A stretch of DNA of 33,862 nucleotides from Pleurotus ostreatus/Saccharomyces cerevisiae fusant. Its lineage: Eukaryota > Opisthokonta. Within the stretch, counting starts at the first letter, position 1; each line of letters begins with the position of its first letter. Below the pieces are notes generated by a model. That model was given only the letters and a program-made list of their open reading frames with translations, had not been told where the DNA came from and did no database searches. The stretch is from the NCBI GenBank assembly GCA_024196135.1, contig JAMQCK010000249.1, positions 1 to 33,862 of the forward strand, read 5' to 3'. Both the position numbers and the translations under genes were made by a program. Shown piece by piece: positions 20,214-31,900 of the stretch.

Positions 20214-21245
20214 CTAAGCAGAGGTAATCGAAAGAGCATCGTACTCGCTGGTCTCTTGCTGCCAGGTAACTATGTTATGTAAGTCGGGGGCAGGGAAGGC
20301 GAGCATTGCCGGGCTCATCGTACCAGGAATGGGAATTACCCAGCAGTACCGGTCATACATGGATCTAATCTGGCCGTCTGCAAGCTCCCCCGATGTCATG
20401 CGTTCAAGCGCGTCAGGTCCTAGCAGCGGCGTCCAACCCCTCGCGGCATATTTCTCAAGCATCGCAATATAGAACGGTGCAGGGAAGCGAGCAGGTATGT
20501 TCACCCTGTCTAGAACAGTCGAGCGGGGATATAGGCAGACAACTCGGTCCCATTCAATGTAGTTCATGACGGCGGCTGTCAAGACAGACTTAGATGTGAC
20601 TATGAAGGGCGATAGAGCGTACTCACTGGAGTGGAAGTTCAAAACGCAAGCACGAGGATCGCCATCGCACAGAATAAGCTGTACCTTTCGACCCTCAGAG
20701 ATGAAGTCCATGACGCCTAACAAGCCGTTCGCATCGTAGTGATGGATGGAGCTGGCATTGACGCGCATACGGGTAGCCGTGACCTCTCGCGTAGCATTGA
20801 GGGCCTGCCCAGGGCGGGGGACGTACGCGTACTTGATTGTCGCAGTGAGGAAGGTGAGCATTGTCGATATGTCGTTGTGGATGTTGACGTAGACGTCTAG
20901 ATCCCTCCGAGGGAATTGGGAGCGGGATACGAGTTGAAGAGCAGATGATCCTGAGACGATAGCGCCGCTTCGACGTTGCACCACCCGAAAGGCGGTGTAT
21001 AGGTAGTCGACGGAGAAGAATTTGGATAGGACGATGGATGGATGGTAACGGCAGGCGATGAAGGCGTCGACGAGGGCTTTGTATGTGTGGGACAAGCGAC
21101 GGCAGGCAAAGAGGGTGGGCAGGTCAAGTCGGGTGAAGAACGCAAGATATAGCCTCCCGTGGAGGGGCCTGTGATGAGCATCAGAGGAAGAAGGCTGGTT
21201 GAAACGATGGGCAACATACAGAAACGGTGGTCGGGGCTGCGCCAT
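20214..21245 (-). CDS. Helitron cargo gene C: nucleotidyltransferase-fold-like protein
   Basis: A single uninterrupted ORF of 343 residues starts at the ATG at 21245. The N-terminus (LDLPTLFACRRLSHTYKALVD) resembles the helical F-box-like opening seen in many basidiomycete proteins. It is followed by IVSGSSALQLVSRSQFPRRDLDVYVN at about residues 95-120. GS followed after about 20 residues by DLDxYV is the general pattern of nucleotidyltransferase-fold proteins (GS...DxD). A later IIKY/QLILCD strand could supply the third acidic residue. The family is unnamed as far as I can tell, and enzymatic activity is not shown. It converges with gene B (55 nt) and is divergent from gene D. Confidence 0.7.
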   Translation of the reverse strand: MAQPRPPFLYVAHRFNQPSSSDAHHRPLHGRLYLAFFTRLDLPTLFACRRLSHTYKALVDAFIACRYHPSIVLSKFFSVDYLYTAFRVVQRRSGAIVSGSSALQLVSRSQFPRRDLDVYVNIHNDISTMLTFLTATIKYAYVPRPGQALNATREVTATRMRVNASSIHHYDANGLLGVMDFISEGRKVQLILCDGDPRACVLNFHSSEYALSPFIVTSKSVLTAAVMNYIEWDRVVCLYPRSTVLDRVNIPARFPAPFYIAMLEKYAARGWTPLLGPDALERMTSGELADGQIRSMYDRYCWVIPIPGTMSPAMLAFPAPDLHNIVTWQQETSEYDALSITSA

Positions 21246-21792
21246 GTCCGCGCGTCGGGGTAGGATGGTGAGAGGGAAAGAGGGGGATGTATATATGTGA
21301 GGCGTGCGCGACCGGCAGTAGCCGATGACGCGAAGTCAGACGAGTGCATGACCCGTTATCGTCAGGATAGGGTTTAGGCGTATGAATATGTTCTAGAACA
21401 AAGAACGGGCGCAGCAGTGGCTGCACATGCAGGAGGAGCTCTTGGCAGGTTATCGGGGTACGACTTTGAGGGGAAATTGTGAGATCTTAGATTCCAGATT
21501 TGGCAGAGCGATCTCATGGGTATTGATGGGAAGCTGTGGGTACTAATGCGTATTTGCTATGTAGGATCGGAGTGAGATGCGGTAGCGCTGGCAGGATTTT
21601 AGGGGCAGTTATAGGTAAATGCTTGTAAAGTAGGTAGGGAGAAGGGGGATGACGACGGTAGGGGTTGTCATGACCGCGTGCGCGGAATAAGGCACAGCGC
21701 GATCAACGACAAATAACATGCTGACCAATGGCAAAATTTGGGGCGGTCAGAAGCGGGGGGAGGGGGGAAACTTGGTCCTAGCTCCTTCCCCC
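21246..21792. promoter_or_regulatory. Divergent promoter between genes C and D
   Basis: 547 nt without a convincing gene, between divergent starts. It contains the 10-bp palindrome GTTCTAGAAC (21390-21399) and a pair of similar ATGGGTATTGATGGG/GTGGGTACTAATGCG segments at 21517-21551. The designation comes from orientation. Confidence 0.4.
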
Positions 21793-24048
21793 ATGTCAGA
21801 CCGCCCGCCGTCGTCCGTGAACAACCTCCTTCATGGATGCATCGCATCCTGGAATGAAGACGACCTTGAGCCCGGCACCGTCCGTATATATACCGCCAAG
21901 GCGCGTGCACGTATGAGGGAGCAGAACGGGTACCCTCCTATCATCAACCGCGCATACGTCGAGATCTCGGTCCCACCTCCAAGCAGTCGGGCGCGGGCAG
22001 CAGCTGTGAAGGCAAAGGACCGGCTCGGTGCGTTGTACAGGCCGTTGCTTTGGTGCTCAGCTCATGTTATGCCCCTAGCGCGCATGTCCCCTGAGGTGCA
22101 AGACTCGGATGGAACCGACGGCGATTACAGGGCCGCCGGCTATGTGTGTGAGTATTGTGGGTGGGCTGAGGATATGGTATGCTTACTGTCGCATAGCGGC
22201 CAACCGTCGTGCTGCAGGGGAGCGCCTGCACAAGAGAGGCGTTGAGATGGCGATCGAGCATGCGAATCGGGGCTCAGAGGGTATGTGTCACAATTCTAGC
22301 GCGGTGCGCGCCTCCTCCCTCATCCCATCGACGATGTGCAACATCCTACTCCTGGCCCGAACCTGGGCTACCATTATCCAGCCTCCTATGCCCGAACCTG
22401 GGCAAACTTCTCTGCACGCCGTCGATGAGGTTCGCTCCCCATGCCCGAACCTGGGCAGCCCCTTCACACATCCACCTTCCACCCATGCACCGCGCCCGTT
22501 CTGTATCCATATCCTGACCAATACCTTAGGAGCGCCGCGAGTTGATGGGCGGGAGGGAACGACCGTCTTGTCGGACGTCGATCTAGAAGATGTGCTTGAC
22601 GCCAATGAGGAGGACGAGGAGGGCTCTGAGCATGAGGTGGAGACGGATGAGGAGGATGAGGAGGTCGACGACCGTGGTTTTGCGGAGGCGAGGAGGGGGG
22701 CGCCCCTTTCATTGGCCGCGTTGAGGTCGAGGGCGCCAACGGCGGCCTCCCCCAGCGTTGCCCCCCGCGTATCCCCTTCCTATATGGCGAACGCACCTTC
22801 CTTTGTTCGAGCATCTGCACCTGAGCCGGTTGTTGGAGATCCACGGCGTGTTATACGCAAGATACGGCGTATGGCTCGCCGGGAGGGGAATGGGCTGTAT
22901 AAGAAGGAGCATATCAAGATTAAGGCGGAGCGAGCTGACAGAGAGGCGGTGGTCGCTGACGGCGCCATTCCCTTCGACGCCATGACGTCAAAGGGCTGGA
23001 CTGGCAAGGTGCCAGGCCTGAAGGGAGAGACGGCGAACTTGGACGACTTCCAGTACGTCAACTGGCAGGGCGGGTTTGTGTTTTTCACCATAGGTCGTTT
23101 GCGCGTTCTGAAGGGTGCATCGGTTCTAGACAGTTTCTATCTGTTGCGGATAGCAAGCGTCGCAGGGTCCTAGCCGGCATTCCGAACACGGATCCGGCAT
23201 TCCATAAGGAGGTTGGAGCCGTTCTAGATACGGTCGCTAACACGACGCGTACGAGCGGGCGAAACCGACGGGGCAAAGCTCTGAATGCAATCAACGTGGG
23301 GCCTTCCTTTGGCGGCGGGCAAAAGGTAAGCGTCGCACCGTTTTCTCATCTAGAAGGTTGCTCAAAGGGTGCAGGCGCCAACGAACTTCCGTAACAGCGC
23401 CCAGAACGAAGAGGCGGTGCGTAAGGCTATGGAATCCGAACCGTTGAAGTGCCTTGTGAGGACTGTCGAGCGTGAGCGCGGTTTATTGCAAAGTCGGGCA
23501 GGACGCTGACCCACACCGTTCTAGAAGCTTCGGAGGTCACCTTTACGGACTCGCATAAGTTCATGCACGGCACAGCAACAAGCCTGCATGAGCTGAGACC
23601 TCGCCTACGCCGCAACTTCGCCAACTCGGCGTTCACGTGCTCGACTTTCCACAATGGACCTCGCGCGGTAACGCTCCCCCATCGCGATGTTCTCAACCTT
23701 GCGTTCGGGATCTGCGCAGTATACGCGAGCGGCGATTACGACGCGGATCTTGGCGGGCACCTGATCCTGTGGGACCTGAAGGTTATCATCCGGTTTCCAC
23801 CAGGATGCACCCTCATCTTCCCTTCGGCGCTTATCCGTCACTCCAACATTCCTATCCAGGGGCACGAGGTGCGCCGCAGCTTTACGCTGTTCCAGCCCGG
23901 TCATCCGTCTCGGTGGGTGTACAACAAGGGGGCGACAGACAAGGAGCGTCACCAACACTTCACGAGGGCGGACTGGGAAAAGTACGCCGACGATGCGCAT
24001 CTAAGGGTGCAGAATGCCTTGAAGATGTTTCCGATTATTCCTCGATAG
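21793..24048 (+). CDS. Helitron cargo gene D: 2OG-Fe(II) dioxygenase-like protein
   Basis: The C-terminal domain matches a family that is very abundant in mushroom genomes. It holds FHNGPRAVTLPHRDVLNLAFG, DADLGGHLILWDLKVIIRFP, LIFPSALIRHSNIPI and a downstream RRSFTLF. HRD (near 23682), the later His in RHSN (near 23840) and an Arg fit the HxD...H...R iron/2-oxoglutarate site. Fungal TET/JBP-type dioxygenases linked to transposons have this arrangement, but assignment to that family is inference. Exon 1 is 21793-22147, exon 2 is 22197-22280 and exon 3 starts at 22530. Exon 3 carries a strongly acidic stretch, then IRKIRRMARREGNGLYKKEH. A middle block reads FLSVADSKRRRVLAGIP. The junctions around 23094-23135 and 23450-23530 are not resolved. 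The ATG at 21793 is chosen as the first that begins a non-repetitive N-terminus. Confidence 0.65.
22355..22456 (+). repeat. Three copies of GCCCGAACCTGGGC inside the long intron of gene D
   Basis: Exact 14-mers lie at 22355-22368, 22390-22403 and 22443-22456. Each has GCCC/GGGC arms around GAACCT and can form a short hairpin. They lie in a 249-nt intron (22281-22529), whereas nearly all other introns in the window are about 50 nt. The core CCGAACCT is also the core of the element's terminal inverted repeat. Confidence 0.8.
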
Positions 24049-24450
24049 CCCTAGACATTTTATTGTAGATGCGGTGCATACAATTTCCTCTCGTACGAAT
24101 CTAGGCCACTGCGGACGTTATAGAAGCTCTGTGCAATGAAGTCGTGTCCCATATGCACGCCAACCAAGCCCTTCGGTAACGCGGCAACAAATGATTGCAA
24201 TGGAGGAACGTGCACAATTACGACAGCAACAGGACGATCTAGATTGGTCGCGCCTATCTTTGGAGGAAGGTTTGGGGTGCATAGTGGCAACCACGTAGCA
24301 TGCGCGCGCTGCTCGAAGGTTTACTGAAATGACATGGGCAGCAATCGGTGTGTTTGGAGTGCACACGTCGGATGAATGTATATTTCGATCAGCCAAGACA
24401 GTTCTAGAACGACAAAAGCGCAGCAGATGTCAACGACGTCATAACCATGG
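24049..24450. other. Intergenic between convergent genes D and E
   Basis: No gene is recognised. It contains TCTAGA at 24238 and a second GTTCTAGAAC palindrome at 24401-24410. The 3' UTRs of both genes are expected here. Confidence 0.45.
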
Positions 24451-25824
24451 CTACTTCTTCGCAGGAGGGGCATCCTCCTCGTCCTCGGTCTGCTCGGCGG
24501 TGTCGAACATAGGTGCCTTACGCTTCTTCACCGCCTTGACAGGGCTCTGAAGCACGGCGGGGGTGCGCTGAAGGAATGTTAGCAAGTGCAGATGTGAGGA
24601 AGGGGATGACGCACACGACCGAGTACACGGATACAGACGATGCGATACTCCCAAAACGCCTCCTCACTCTTCGCCCTCACGTAGAGCTATACAATCAAGT
24701 TAGCTTGCACCAGACTGCACGTGTAGAACGGCGTACACGAGGGGTGCAGACGACCTGAAAAACGGCGCGGTCAATCATGTGGATGTCGTGGAACGACATC
24801 CTCGCCCATTCAGGGCCCGAGTCACCGGCGCATCGGACTAGAACCTCGGGAACTCTGTTGTACTTGAGATCAGGGCCCCGGCCAGCGTCCCGGAGGATGC
24901 CAAATGGATCGAGGTACTCGCTCGCGTAACCCTCCTACAAAACATCAGCAACTGCGTTGTAGTAGAAGAAGAACGCACAAACATCAAGAGGAACGTTGTT
25001 GGGGACGAAGACAGGGCGGTGTGAGACCCACCACATCGACTTTTCAGGGTCGTGGGGACAGTTCTTGTTGAGGGTGGTCGCCCCGGTGACCTTGAGAACC
25101 GTCTCGTCCTGCGTTGGGTGAGCGTAAGGGAAAAGGCAGGGGTTGTAGCACATACGGAGAGCCTCTTCTTGAAGGCGTGGAAGATATCGGTCGCTATCTT
25201 CTGCGCTGGCCCACAGGGCTGGCCAGATATGGCCCAGTTCGCAGCGCGCAGGCTCCCATTCTTGAAGGCGCTCTCGAAGCTGTACATAGATATAAGGAGG
25301 TGATCGCAAACAGCGATAGAACGAGGTACATACACCTGGGTCTCCCAGACCTTGTCGTTGATGACGGAGGTCTTCTTGTAGGAGACGTACTTGTCCGAGG
25401 GGATGAGGTCAAATGAGAGGCCAAAGGGCAGCTTGGCCGTGCTGCTGTTGTAGCCCTTGAGCACGGCTGACCCGTCAGGCCCGTTGTTGAAGGCCCAGTT
25501 TGATCTGGGCGTGATGACAACGGAATGGTTCACTCTCTCGTCCCTAGAACGGAGCATGAGGGACGGTATAGGCAGAGATGGTGTTGCGACGCACTGATAA
25601 AATAAATAGTATCCGCCGTCGCTCTCCAGACGCAGGGACGTCTTGCTGAGGACCTTCTCAAGGTCGTCGATCGCCAAGGACGTTGTCTCGTCGTCGTTGA
25701 GCTCGAGCCCAGTGAAACGATAAGCAAGGTTATTGACGGAGTGGTCGGTAAGCACGGCTAGAGCGTCGCGTGCCTCAGAGGGGAAGAGCACGTTGAGGCT
25801 GTCGTCGCTGCCGTTGTCGGACAT
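24451..25824 (-). CDS. Helitron cargo gene E: unknown protein with basic-acidic tail
   Basis: I do not recognise the family. The start is the ATG at 25824 (MSDNGSDDSLNVLF). Reading frames join with normal donors into one protein of roughly 370 residues: YLFYQ^DERVNHSVVITPRSNWAF, VWETQV^FESAFKNGSLRAANW, KKRLS^DETVLKVTGATTL, a block ending VFVPNNVPLDV, then EGYASEYLDPFGILRDAGRG and RAKSEEAFWEYRI. The C-terminus is PVKAVKKRKAPMF followed by an acidic run and PPAKK, suggesting a nuclear localisation signal. Conserved-looking aromatic blocks suggest a folded domain of about 250 residues. Its start lies 107 nt downstream of the helicase stop on the same strand, in tandem after it. Confidence 0.65.
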
Positions 25825-25931
25825 GGTGGTGGATAGCGGAAAAGGAGAGGAGGAGGGCGAAGGGTTGATTCGCACTATAAGAGGGGGACAAGATTTGAAA
25901 TTGTGGCGTAGAAACGTGGGTCTGGCGCAAG

Positions 25932-28900
25932 TCAGCCGGTCGTGAGGGAGGGGTCCATCGGAAATCGGGAGTAGTACCAGTCCAGTTGGGACAAGGAATT
26001 AATTGCGGTAGTGGTGGCGAGAGCGTCAGTCCGATTCAGCTCCTTCCTGAGCTCTTCCGAGATGTGATTCCTGATTTTTGACAGCGCAAAAGGACGGAGA
26101 ATGCAGAGACCTTTTCGTGCGCGCACGCGGGATAACATTACATACGCGCTTTGAATGTTTCTGCAACTAGCGAGGTCAATGCAGACCCTGTCGAGTGTCC
26201 TGCCTTGTGAGTTATGGGAGGTGAATGCGAACGCGGGAATAAGGGGCAACTGACGCCGGGAAGCCGAGTAAACCTTTTCTGCATTAGGCAACTTGAACTT
26301 AAACGCCTTCTTGATAGGCTTCAGGATCACACGGTGAGGATGATCAACGTCATCGCTTTTGTAGCTTGGAAAATCGACCGTTGCGCTTACCGCATAGCGT
26401 CGGCCTGAGCGCATCTCATAGACAACATCTATAAGCGTACCAAGAGAACCTTTTGAGAGGCCGAGCTCAGTTGCAATATTCTCAGTGCCGAAGACAGGCA
26501 TTCCCGGAATGAAAGGAACCTTTCCTCCCAGGTCGTCGGCGGTTTTTGGAGGAACACGCCACGCTGCTTCGGCAGCTATCCCTGCTAGTTCCTTTTGATT
26601 TTTCCCTCTACCGCGTGTATCTGTAGAGTAATAGAGAGCAAAGTCCTGGCCTGTAGCAGTAGCAAACGCTCGAGCACACTGAAGGTTGTGTGCGTCGCGT
26701 GCGGCGTTGGTGTAAGTCACAAGAGGACAGGCGCTGGAGGGTCCATTGAGCCAGTGAGAGATATTGACAAGATCCCTTGTTTCCTGTGAGCATGACGGCG
26801 ATGATAAGACATAGGAATCAAGCAAAGATTTATCTTCATCCGTACATGTTCCAGTGCGCAGGCGCGATAGAAGATCGATCAAGACATCATCGCCCTTCTG
26901 TCTCATAATCTCTGTGAGGACAACAACATGGTCAACTTGATGCCAAGCATGTATACCCTTGATTCTATGCTGGGTCGCTTCATTCAATGCGTTAAGATTA
27001 GCAGAGGCATAGCAGCGTACAAGCTCCCGATCAAATAGAGGCTTAGCCCCCGGAGGTGGCAGCTGAGCAGGATCGCCACAGAAAACTGTGTTTAGGCCTC
27101 CAAATACTGTCTCAGTGATGCCTTTTGCAACTCCACAATACTCTGACAGGATGCTCATGTCTTCTACGCCCATAAAATAGATCTCGTCAACGATGAGCGT
27201 TCGCAATGGGGCAAAGCGGTCTTCTAGCTCACGCCGTACTTTTTCACCGCCGGGCGTCGCAGCCTTCATGTTTGCACGAGGTACACAAAGGGCTGCCTCC
27301 GAATGAATTGTACACCCACCAATGTCGCTTGCAACAACACCTGTGGGTGCGGTGAGGCGGTATTCATCATCGCGTCCAATCTCCTTATGAAACTCGGACC
27401 AGGCGGTGAAGATTCTAGATTTACCTGTACCTCCAGGACCTGTGACCAGAAGACGCGTAGGTAGTAGAGGATGTGTTGACTCGCTTTGACGACCAACTTG
27501 GTCCGCAAGAATGAGAAAGGCGAGGGCCTGGCGGTCATTGAGACCATGTCTAGAAATTAGCGCAATAGCGAGCTGCTGCCAATCACGTAGGGCGGACCAC
27601 GCTGCACAGCCAATATTCCTCATTTCATATCGTTCCTTCGCAAGAGCAATCTCTGTCATTAGATCGGTAGAGAATGGGCGAGGTACGGAGAGGGATGTAC
27701 GGCTGTGCAAGAACTGATTATCGACCACATTTTCCCTTTGAGTCTTCTCGCTTCTAGAACGCTTAAAGGCTTCCTTACGACTTGCGATCGCAGCCATTGA
27801 CTTGTCCGCAATGAAATAATCGTCATCCGTGGCCAGACGACACCTGTTTGTGAATGTGTTGCTGTGGAATATAGACGTTGGAGGAGGTGTTGCGGTGTAG
27901 AAGCCATGGCTATGTGCAGCATCTAAAATTGAAAGAACCTCAGCGCTACTGCTTTCTGGAAAATGAGAAGCTTCAAGATCGTCGGGATCTACAGTGGTTT
28001 GCATTGCATTCTCCCATTCAGGATCATAGTCATCCTCGTCTGAAGCGTCGTCATTCCTTGATATTCCCGTAGACTTTAACTGTGAACTGAGCTCACAAAT
28101 ACGCTTATGCCTCTGCGCAGAATAGTCCATCTTCGCATCTCTAGAAAGGTGCAGCAGCTGCATGTTATGTATGACGGACACATGGTACATGCTAGCGGTC
28201 TGGAGAAAGGATTCATATGCTTCCAGCCAGCCTTCATTATCGTGTTTCAGCGGCGACGTCAAAGAAGTACCCCATGGCTTGAACAATGCTAGCATACAAA
28301 CAGCGTGTCTGTCCTCGTCAGTTTCTCTCTTAGGAACCGCGTAGCCAATCAGAGTGGGGACTCTAGGTTTCTCTGACGGAGTAATTTCTTTCATACAATG
28401 GGTTGTGTATTGCGGATGCTCAGGCGAAAATCGAAGGAATGTCTTACGCTGCGTTTGGGACTTCGGTAGCCGTTCTTTTGAGTAAAGGCGCATTAAATCC
28501 CACGCGCACAAACTCTGTAGCTCGGGTGGCCGATAGAAAATATCGCAGAATAGGTTGTTCAAGTTATGCATGGGCTCCACATCCACATCGGAAGAGCGGC
28601 CCATACGTTCAGCAGTCAGGATCACCAAAGGGTCATTCACGTCGTCGACGTCTTGAAGATGATCTTCATCTGGGTGTTGATCCATAAGTGTTGTAGACGC
28701 TGGGTCTAAAGGCATGACCGGTGTATTTACATGACCTATAGCGTCATCCACACTAGAAAAAGCAGAGGACACAGTGAACATGGTGGGGCATAATTGCCTT
28801 AGCATTCCAGACCAGTAAAAAGGAGGATACGCCCGATTTGTGTAGTAGGACGGCAGGTTCAATAGGCTGCTCGCAACTTGTTGGCTAGAAAGCTCCCGCT

Positions 28901-31900
28901 TACCCACAAGTTTGTTAACGGTCTTGATCATCAGCATGCGACTGCGCTCGTCAGCATCAACTTCACCATCAAGGGTAACAGGAGGTTGTGCCTTTAGAGC
29001 TTTTATAGAAGCGCATAGAGCGGAAAATACAAAGGCAGTGTCCATGGCAAACTTGGTTGTGTATTGCCCAATGTACTGGAACATTGCCATCGCGACAGTC
29101 CCAGAGCCAATTGGCTTGATATCCATGTTACAACGCTCTGTTGCGACAATCTCCGGGCAGTATCCATTGACGCGACCGTCGTCACAGCGTAAAACAACAC
29201 CATCCTCTTCAGAAATATGAGATTCAGAGACAGTAGGACGAGGAAGGTTGAAACGACAGTCCTTGTCGTCGTCGCGAAGAGATCTGATGTTTGTGGGAAG
29301 ATGCTTATAACAGGTCCCACTGTGCTCATGAATCTGTGCCGTATTCTCTAGAACGTTACGTAGATCCTGTTTAAATGAAGAATCAAAGTCAGAAGCAGAA
29401 GGGTTCAAAGGACGACACATGACGGGCTGGCGGAGGTATTGATGTGCAGAGCGATCATAAGGGTGAGTCCCTTCAGGTAGCGATTGACTTATAATGCTGT
29501 CATACCATGCTAGAAGCTTATTGGCAAAATCAGGGTTGTCTTTGATACGCTGTTTGATATCAAGAGGGGATAGACCATGACGGAGCCAAAGAAGCATATG
29601 GATATGAAGAGATCCGCGACCCTGAGCCTCGACAACACCATAGTACGCGCTGATCTCACCAAAGAGACCGACCTTGCTACTTCGCTCAGTTCCGAGCAGA
29701 ATTCCCAACAAATTCTGAACAGAAAAATGGAAGAATTGAGCACCGGCAACTGGATTTTGAGAAAGAAGTGAAGTTCGCTCAATATTCTCAGCGTCCGGGG
29801 AGAGAGAGTCGAAGAATTTGTCAAGGTCAATGTCACGACCTGCAAGAACTGCGGCGATAGGGTTGTTGGTATCACTTACGTTTAGGGTGAGAAATAAATG
29901 TGGAATACCATCCGTATTCACAGTAGAAAAGAGCTCATGGCGCATTCTTTGCACATCTGCCATGGATCCAGGTATATGCTCAGCCACAATGTTGACATAG
30001 TTTATTAATCTGAGAGCAGCGCGCTCGCCGTCAGTGTCAGGTTTTGCATAGGGGTTTTTTGCAAGCTTCTCCATAAACGCACTTATGGTTTCTTCGCCGA
30101 TCATGGAGTATAGAGCATCAACTTTGGAGAACCAGGAGCGCTTCACCGCAAGACTGGTCGAGAACGATGTTTTAGAACGTAAAATGATATTATGCATGAC
30201 AAAAATGAAGGAAAGGTGTGTTTGGAAGCGACGGTCAGAACCAGACTGTAACACATGGGATATGTGTGTGCGTAGATCAATGGATCGGAAACCAAGAGAA
30301 TTGTCTGACTGTGTAAAATCAGAGTACATCATACCAACACCATAGGGAAACAAAGTCGGCCAAAGGTGACCAAAGACGTCAGGATTTTGCCGAGTCGGGA
30401 GTGGAATAGAGCCACCCGGATACTTGATAAAAGGATAACCGCGCTTAAGCTGCTGCAGTGCATCCAGCTTACGCATTTTATATGTAGAGTCAACACGGTC
30501 CGAGTCGACAATTGTGCTTGAAGGCATAGCAGCACTTGCGACGTTTGCAGAAAAATTCTCATTATCAGCTTGAGCAACATACGACGAGCCCTCCGTTGAC
30601 GTTGATGCAGTCCTAAGAATGCTTTGAACGGGAATGGGAACATCACATTCAGGGTAATCAGATGCATTGCGCAACACCTCGTTCACGTCAAGATCTGCAT
30701 ATAATGGGTTGTTCGCAATGAGCCAGACAAGAGCGTTGACAATTTTGGAACGCCGAACGAGAAGAGGGGTGCGCCGGAGCATTTCTATCGAGATATCAGT
30801 CGTAGGTGAACCAACAAGGATTACACAGATCTCATCGTGAAGGACGGATAGCGGAGGAGGTAAGGACGTAAGCAGAGGGCTAGGATCCTGAGCAAATATA
30901 CAGACATTGCCACGGGATGCAAACTGGCCAGCAGGTCCGAGTTCAAGCTTGAACATGCACCGCGTGGCACGCGCGCGGGCAATGCATTGCTCCTCTAGAA
31001 AGGTCAACCCTTGTAGCTCGGCAGGGACTGGCCCCCGCCATAAGCCGTTTGCATAGCTGCGAAGAGGTATGCGCTGGAATTTTGAGCGGGATACATCACT
31101 AGAACAGCTGCGGCACAAACAATAACAGTCGTTTCTGATCGTCGAGGGTTCGAAGACGCGGATATGAGGCTGCCTCGAAAGTGCTTGGAGATGTTGAACA
31201 GCCGTATCAAGAAGCGATATATCGAGCCTACCGCAAGGAATAAATTCGGCGTGCTTCATAGCTTCTAGAAACCCACAAAACGAGCATTCTACCTGGGCGA
31301 CAGATGCAGCATTTGTGGCGTCGAAGTATTCCTGCATAATGTCCTTCTTCTCTTCTGATGTAAGTATACGGAGCCAGCCATTGCTGTCTAGTACACCGTT
31401 GTCTAGAAGTTCAGTCTGCATCGGTTGCGTATTAATTGGAGGCTGAACGCGGGCACGCTTGACGGGTGAAGACGGGGTTGTCTTCAGCTGCAATGTTTTA
31501 GCACACAAAAGGAACTCACGTTCCGTAAGAGATATGGGATTATCTAGAAACAAACAGGCATCGTCGACGTCGGCATGACGAATTAAACAAGCAGATGTGC
31601 ATACGTGAGCCTTGAACATATCGCGCATCATCTGAACAGGTTTCCTTCTTTTCGTGCGAGAATCAGGAGGTGTGTAATACGCATTCACACCGGCATGAAA
31701 TGTCACTAGCTCAAGAAGGTCTGCACTCCGGCACTCGCGTTTCTGAGTAAGGGTACGTACGACACGGGTTTTCTGGTCGAGGGGGAGGCGGACGAAAAGA
31801 GAAGCATGGAGGTCATCGCAGGGCTGCTTACGCTTCTTGCGTGTAGGAGTCACAGGCTGGTCAGCGGGGGCATTCATTCGGTTATCATCAGATGGCAGTG

